Assembly (NCBI GenBank): GCA_049611965.1
Contig: JBMZBC010000029.1
Coordinates: forward strand, 1 to 19,362
Reading direction: 5' to 3'
Origin: UBA10364 sp049611965
Lineage (GTDB): Bacteria; Bacteroidota; Bacteroidia; Flavobacteriales; Schleiferiaceae
Length of the DNA stretch: 19,362 nt
Shown here piece after piece: positions 15,628-19,362 of this stretch. Made by a program: the position numbers and the translations under genes. Within the stretch, counting starts at the first letter, position 1. Every line of letters starts with the position of its first letter. The notes beneath the pieces were generated by a model. That model searched no databases. It was not told the DNA's origin and worked only from the letters and a program-made list of their open reading frames with translations.

Positions 15628-16623
15628 ATGGCAAAAAAGCGCATTACAAAAGCGACCTACCTTAAGTGGTACGAGGACATGCTCTTCTGGAGAAAGTTTG
15701 AAGACATGTCTGCAGCATTGTACATCCAACAAAAAATTCGTGGATTCTTGCACTTGTATAATGGACAAGAGGCTGTTTTGGCCGGTTCAGCATTTGCAAT
15801 GGAAAAAGGCGATAAGATGATCACTGCATACCGCAACCACGTTCAACCAATCGCCTTGGGTGAAGATCCACGACGCATTATGGCGGAACTTATGGGAAAG
15901 GTAACAGGTACTTCACGTGGTAAGGGTGGCTCTATGCACATGTTCTCTCCAGAACTCGGATTCTGGGGCGGTCACGGTATCGTTGGTGGACAAATTCCAC
16001 TAGGTGCAGGATTGGCTTTTGCAGATAAATACAACGGCAAAAAGAACGTAACGCTTACCTACATGGGTGATGGTGCAATCCGTCAGGGCTCTTGGCACGA
16101 AACTGCCAACCTAGCGATGCTGTGGCAATTGCCAGTAGTTTTTATTGTTGAGAACAACGGTTATGCTATGGGGACTTCAGTAGAGCGTACAGCGAACCAC
16201 ACCGACATCCATAAATTGGGTGAAGGTTATGAAATGCCAAACCGTGCGGTAGACGGTATGGATCCTATTGCGGTTTATGATGCCGTACACGAAGCAATGG
16301 AGCGCGCACGTAAAGGCGATGGACCAACATTATTGGAGATTCGCACTTACCGTTACAAAGGACACTCAATGTCTGATCCTCAGAAATACAGAACCAAAGA
16401 TGAGGTTTCAGAGTACCAAGCAAAAGATCCTATCACACTTTGTTTGAATAAAATCAAGGAAAAGAAATGGGCGACTGACGCAGAGATTGAAGAGATCAAT
16501 CAACGCGTAAAGGATTTGGTGAAGGAATGTGTTGACTTCGCTGAAGCTAGCGACTTCCCAGATGCTTCTGAAGTATACCAAGGTGTATATGCTCAGGAAG
16601 ATTACCCATTCATTAAAGACTAA
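15628..16623 (+). CDS. pdhA: Pyruvate dehydrogenase E1 component, alpha subunit
   Basis: A 331-residue thiamine-diphosphate subunit of the pyruvate dehydrogenase complex, which decarboxylates pyruvate and hands the acetyl group to the E2 lipoyl arm. The thiamine-diphosphate motif is complete: GDG at 147-149, then 'SWHETANLAMLWQLPVVFIV' and the closing NN at 176-177. Upstream are 'TAYRNHVQPIALG' and 'GKGGSMHMFSPE'; downstream the active-site loop 'YRYKGHSMSDPQKYR' (241-255) is present. Length fits a stand-alone alpha subunit, so a separate beta subunit is needed. The pdhC gene follows 8 bp downstream. A branched-chain or acetoin dehydrogenase is possible in principle, but the strong match and pdhC context favour pyruvate. 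Confidence 0.92.
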   Translation: MAKKRITKATYLKWYEDMLFWRKFEDMSAALYIQQKIRGFLHLYNGQEAVLAGSAFAMEKGDKMITAYRNHVQPIALGEDPRRIMAELMGKVTGTSRGKGGSMHMFSPELGFWGGHGIVGGQIPLGAGLAFADKYNGKKNVTLTYMGDGAIRQGSWHETANLAMLWQLPVVFIVENNGYAMGTSVERTANHTDIHKLGEGYEMPNRAVDGMDPIAVYDAVHEAMERARKGDGPTLLEIRTYRYKGHSMSDPQKYRTKDEVSEYQAKDPITLCLNKIKEKKWATDAEIEEINQRVKDLVKECVDFAEASDFPDASEVYQGVYAQEDYPFIKD

Positions 16624-16631
16624 TAGGAATT

Positions 16632-17906
16632 ATGGCTATTGTAATTAACATGCCGCGTCTCTCGGATACAATGACCGAGGGTGTTGTCGCAAAATGGCAC
16701 AAAAGTGTTGGTGATAAAGTAAGCGAAGGTGATTTGCTTGCGGAAATCGAAACTGACAAAGCAACGATGGAATTTGAAGCATTCCCCGGTCAAGAGGGAA
16801 CGCTCTTATACATCGGAACGGGTGAGGGAGAAATGTCACCTGTAGATACAGTTTTGGCTATTCTAGGTGATGAAGGCGAAGATATCGAAGCGTTGAAAGG
16901 CGGTTCAGCTCCAGCAGCTGATGCTCCAGCAGCGGAAGCTGCCTCAGCGCCAGCTCCTGAAGCGGCTCCAGCCCCAGCTGCTCCGGCACCAGCCCCAGCT
17001 GCTCCGGCACCAGCACCTGTTGCTGCTGCACCAGCAGACGGCTCAGTGAAAGCATCTCCACTTGCGAGAAAATTAGCAGCGGAGAAAGGCATCGATCTAA
17101 GCATGCTTCAAGGTTCAGGTGATAACGGTCGTATCGTTAAGCGCGATGTAGATTCTTTTAATCCGGCCTATCACACATCTGTACAACCGGGTGTGGCTGC
17201 TGCTCCTTCTGTTCCAGCAGGCGTAGAGAACTTTACAGATACTCCTGTAAGCCAGATGAGAAAAGTGATTGCGAAGCGTTTGAGCGAAAGCAAAAACACA
17301 GCGCCTCACTTCTACATTACCATGGATATTGACATGGATAATGCTATTGCAGCAAGAAAAACCATGAATGCTGGAGGTGATGTAAAGATCAGCTTCAACG
17401 ACCTAGTGGTGAAATCGTGTGCCCTAGCACTTAAGAAACACCCAGTAATCAACTCAGCTTGGATGGGCGATAGCATTCGTCAAAACGATCACGTACACAT
17501 TGGGGTAGCAGTTGCTATTGAAGATGGCTTGTTGGTTCCTGTTTTACGCCATGCAGATCAGATGCCACTTTCAAGCATTAGTGCTAACGTTAAGGATCTT
17601 GCGGGTAAAGCAAAAGACAAAAAGCTTCAGCCGTCCGATTGGGAAGGCAATACATTTACTATTTCGAACCTAGGTATGTTCGGTGTCGAAGAGTTCACAG
17701 CTATCGTGAACCCGCCTGATGCAGCAATCTTAGCAGTAGGAGGTATCAAACAAGTGCCTGTAGTTAAAGATGGTGCTGTAGTGCCAGGTAATGTGATGAA
17801 GGTTACTTTAAGTTGTGACCACCGAGTAATCGACGGTGCCTCAGGTGCAGCGTTCTTACTTTCGGTAAAAGCATTCTTGGAGAATCCAGTAACCATGCTG
17901 GTGTAA
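16632..17906 (+). CDS. pdhC: Pyruvate dehydrogenase complex E2, dihydrolipoamide acetyltransferase
   Basis: A 424-residue E2 core protein that transfers acetyl from lipoyl to CoA. The N-terminal lipoyl domain (about 1-78) has the lipoylation lysine K43 in 'EIETDKATMEFE'. An Ala/Pro-rich flexible linker (about 95-138) follows, then the E1/E3-binding domain (about 139-175, 'SPLARKLAAEKGIDL', 'GSGDNGRIVKRDV'), a second short linker and the catalytic domain with 'SCDHRVIDGASG', where H397 and D401 fit the active-site HxxxDG. Only one lipoyl domain is present, as against three in E. coli. The start 8 bp after pdhA and the strong terminator beyond the stop mark a two-gene operon. Confidence 0.94.
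   Translation: MAIVINMPRLSDTMTEGVVAKWHKSVGDKVSEGDLLAEIETDKATMEFEAFPGQEGTLLYIGTGEGEMSPVDTVLAILGDEGEDIEALKGGSAPAADAPAAEAASAPAPEAAPAPAAPAPAPAAPAPAPVAAAPADGSVKASPLARKLAAEKGIDLSMLQGSGDNGRIVKRDVDSFNPAYHTSVQPGVAAAPSVPAGVENFTDTPVSQMRKVIAKRLSESKNTAPHFYITMDIDMDNAIAARKTMNAGGDVKISFNDLVVKSCALALKKHPVINSAWMGDSIRQNDHVHIGVAVAIEDGLLVPVLRHADQMPLSSISANVKDLAGKAKDKKLQPSDWEGNTFTISNLGMFGVEEFTAIVNPPDAAILAVGGIKQVPVVKDGAVVPGNVMKVTLSCDHRVIDGASGAAFLLSVKAFLENPVTMLV
16968..17030 (+). repeat. 21-bp tandem repeat in the E2 linker
   Basis: Two exact 21-bp copies (16968-16988 and 16989-17009) and a degenerate third (17010-17030) each encode a seven-residue PAPAAPA-type unit of the flexible linker. Being in frame, copy number can change without breaking the gene. 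Confidence 0.8.
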
Positions 17907-17925
17907 TTTCCGGAAAGAAAAATAG

Positions 17926-17956
17926 AAACAGCCCGAACGAGAGTTCGGGCTGTTTT
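17926..17956 (+). terminator. Rho-independent terminator after pdhC
   Basis: A 13-bp perfect stem (17926-17938 with 17943-17955) with a GAGA loop ends in a T run, 20 bp after the pdhC stop. It is the strongest terminator in the window and separates pdhC from the downstream dehydrogenase. Confidence 0.92.
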
Positions 17957-17981
17957 GTTATATATGTATAAATATTATGTC

Positions 17982-18653
17982 ATGAAGAACATTTGGATTA
18001 CCGGAGCATCAAGAGGTATTGGTTACAGTACTGCGCAATTATTCCTTGAGATGGGCCATAGAGTTATCATTCTTACCAGAAATACTCAGGCTGTTGAAGG
18101 ACTTTCTGCTCTATATCCGGAGACCTTATATATATGTACAACGGATTTGTTGGCTTTGGAAAATTCAGAATACCCGGATTACCCGGTTGACATACTTATT
18201 AATAATGCAGGGGCATTAGTTAATAGGCCATTTAGTGATATCACTAAGGAAGATTTAATAAATGTATACGGTACTAATGTTTTTGGTCCAATTCAACTGA
18301 TCCAAAATCTGATGCCTAAGTTCAGTACGGACGCCCATATCGTTAATATAAGTTCCGTAGGTGGGGTTACAGGTAGTGTGAAATTCCCTGGATTATCTGC
18401 CTACAGTTCTTCAAAGGGCGCGATGACCATACTAACAGAATGCCTTCAAGCTGAATTTGGCGACTCGACATCTTGGTCTTTTAACTGTTTAGCACTGGGT
18501 GCTGTGCAGACAGAAATGCTCGAAGAAGCATTTCCAGGGTACGTTGCACCCATCGATGCGGCGGCTATGGCTGCCTATATATGCGGCTTTGCGCTAAACA
18601 ACCACCGTGTAATGCGAGGTAGAGTGGTAGAAGTTGCTATGTCAACTCCTTGA
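17982..18653 (+). CDS. Short-chain dehydrogenase/reductase (SDR)
   Basis: A 223-residue classical SDR oxidoreductase using NAD(P)H; the substrate is not identifiable. All core motifs are present: the nucleotide-binding 'TGASRGIG' (7-14), 'NNAG' (74-77), the catalytic serine region 'NISSVGG' (122-128) and the active-site pair Y141 and K145 in 'YSSSKGA'. After the active site, 'ALGAVQTEML' matches the usual cofactor and substrate loop. An ATG six codons earlier (17964) and a TTG at 17955 keep the frame open, but 17982 places the Rossmann motif at the usual distance. The gene sits just after the pdhC terminator and ahead of the rRNA operon, with no clear promoter or terminator of its own, so its transcription is unclear. 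The short length suggests a minimal SDR such as a 3-oxoacyl-ACP-reductase-like protein. Confidence 0.85.
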   Translation: MKNIWITGASRGIGYSTAQLFLEMGHRVIILTRNTQAVEGLSALYPETLYICTTDLLALENSEYPDYPVDILINNAGALVNRPFSDITKEDLINVYGTNVFGPIQLIQNLMPKFSTDAHIVNISSVGGVTGSVKFPGLSAYSSSKGAMTILTECLQAEFGDSTSWSFNCLALGAVQTEMLEEAFPGYVAPIDAAAMAAYICGFALNNHRVMRGRVVEVAMSTP

Positions 18654-18721
18654 TAATAAAGGGCTTCTAAAATTCTTTTAAAAAAACATTGGAATTCGTT
18701 AGGTAATAGGAAATCCGTGTA

Positions 18722-18729
18722 TACATTTG
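18722..18729 (+). promoter_or_regulatory. Possible rRNA promoter P1, -7 element
   Basis: TACATTTG is an exact -7 match followed by a G/C-rich block (GCGCCCGC). No well-spaced -33 TTG is visible, so it is the weakest of the three. If active, it lies about 390 bp before 16S. Confidence 0.4.
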
Positions 18730-18844
18730 CGCCCGCTTCCGGAAGGAGGCACGTTCTTTTCTACTAAGCTTTCAGCGGTAAAATAGCTTAACTGGTTGAC
18801 TCACAGCAAAGAGAAAATTTGATTGTAAAAAAGATGATTTTTTG

Positions 18845-18874
18845 TTGCTAGAATTCAATGATAGCGTATCTTTG
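18845..18874 (+). promoter_or_regulatory. rRNA promoter P2
   Basis: TTG (18845-18847), a 19-bp spacer and TATCTTTG (18867-18874) fit the Bacteroidota consensus in both sequence and spacing. An A/T-rich block precedes it and the G/C-rich CCGTCCC follows the -7 element. Confidence 0.65.
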
Positions 18875-18958
18875 CCGTCCCAAGTTTAACAATTGAGGCG
18901 ACTTGATTCTAGACAATTTTCCAGAGCGAAAATTTTTTAGAAAAAAAACAAATGAAAG

Positions 18959-18990
18959 TTGCGGTATTAGAAAATACCTTCTTACATTTG
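18959..18990 (+). promoter_or_regulatory. rRNA promoter P3
   Basis: TTG (18959-18961), a 21-bp spacer and TACATTTG (18983-18990), then CCGCCCC. Poly-A/poly-T tracts lie just upstream, resembling an UP element. The spacer contains a 6-bp inverted repeat with a 4-base loop (18963-18968 with 18973-18978). This is the promoter nearest to 16S, giving a leader of about 120 nt. Confidence 0.65.
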
Positions 18991-19025
18991 CCGCCCCAAT
19001 CGAGAGAAAGGGAAAACAGAAACAA

Positions 19026-19036
19026 GTTCTTTACAT
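19026..19036 (+). promoter_or_regulatory. boxA-like antitermination sequence in the rRNA leader
   Basis: GTTCTTTACAT resembles the boxA core (GCTCTTTA) found in rRNA leaders, where Nus factors load to prevent early termination. Its position, between the last promoter and 16S, is right. The match is partial. Confidence 0.4.
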
Positions 19037-19115
19037 ATTGGTTTAAGAAACAAGGAATGCAAAAAACCTTGTCAATTATCCTTGAGTTAATAGCTAGGAA
19101 ACAAACAACAACATT

Positions 19116-19362
<247 letters not shown>

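Larger units (their letters stand above)
18654..19115 (+). other. rRNA operon control region and leader (gene-free)
   Basis: This 462-bp stretch holds no protein gene I can support and no tRNA. It contains three TAnnTTTG elements on the plus strand (annotated separately), A/T-rich blocks just upstream of the second and third (for example 18931-18950), and about 125 bp of transcribed leader before mature 16S. The leader has a possible hairpin (19050-19055 with 19067-19072) and a boxA-like sequence. It fits the upstream region of an rrn operon. Confidence 0.75.

Noticed and set aside
16790..17104. A minus-strand Ala/Gly-rich frame opposite pdhC
   Set aside because: It is the complement of the Ala/Pro-rich E2 linker repeat.

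Overview
The window reads as a chromosomal segment of a marine-type member of the Bacteroidota, most likely order Flavobacteriales. The evidence is a type IX secretion/gliding gene set (gldJ, a porP/sprF-family gene, porU, porV), promoter -7 elements of the form TAnnTTTG, starts without Shine-Dalgarno sequences, and the 5' end of a Bacteroidota-type 16S rRNA gene at the right edge. It is mostly a conserved core region. I see no transposase, integrase, phage gene, CRISPR array, toxin-antitoxin pair or defence system.

Layout. (1) Positions 1-2033, minus strand: exbB-exbD-tonB-folC, an energy-transduction operon for TonB-dependent outer-membrane uptake whose last gene (folC, folate metabolism) runs off the left edge. 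(2) 2064-5752, minus strand: anmK, an amino-acid dehydrogenase and nhaD, closely spaced and ended by a hairpin terminator. (3) 5783-6928, plus strand: an acyl-CoA dehydrogenase diverging from anmK across only 30 bp and colliding tail-to-tail with murF. (4) 6925-8199, minus strand: murF, a peptidoglycan precursor ligase. (5) 8237-15529: the type IX secretion locus. The porP/sprF-family gene and gldJ run left (minus strand) to a strong terminator, and porU-porV run right from a shared 123-bp divergent intergenic region. (6) 15562-17956, plus strand: pdhA-pdhC, the E1 alpha and E2 subunits of pyruvate dehydrogenase without E1 beta between them, with a good promoter and a strong terminator. (7) 17982-18653: a short-chain dehydrogenase. 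(8) 18654-19115: a gene-free rRNA control region with two or three tandem promoters and a structured leader. (9) 19116-19362: the start of 16S rRNA.

How the genes fit together. ExbB, ExbD and TonB power outer-membrane receptors. GldJ and the PorP/SprF-like protein belong to the gliding/type IX machinery. PorU removes the C-terminal sorting signal of exported cargo and PorV is the outer-membrane shuttle that delivers cargo to PorU. MurF and AnmK act in wall synthesis and wall recycling.

The observations most worth checking are regulatory or organisational, not a new enzyme system: tandem rRNA promoters that repeat a near-identical start-site block, a porU transcript that may be leaderless with a GTG start, a very compressed anmK/acyl-CoA dehydrogenase divergent promoter, and a porP/sprF-like gene placed between gldJ and porU.
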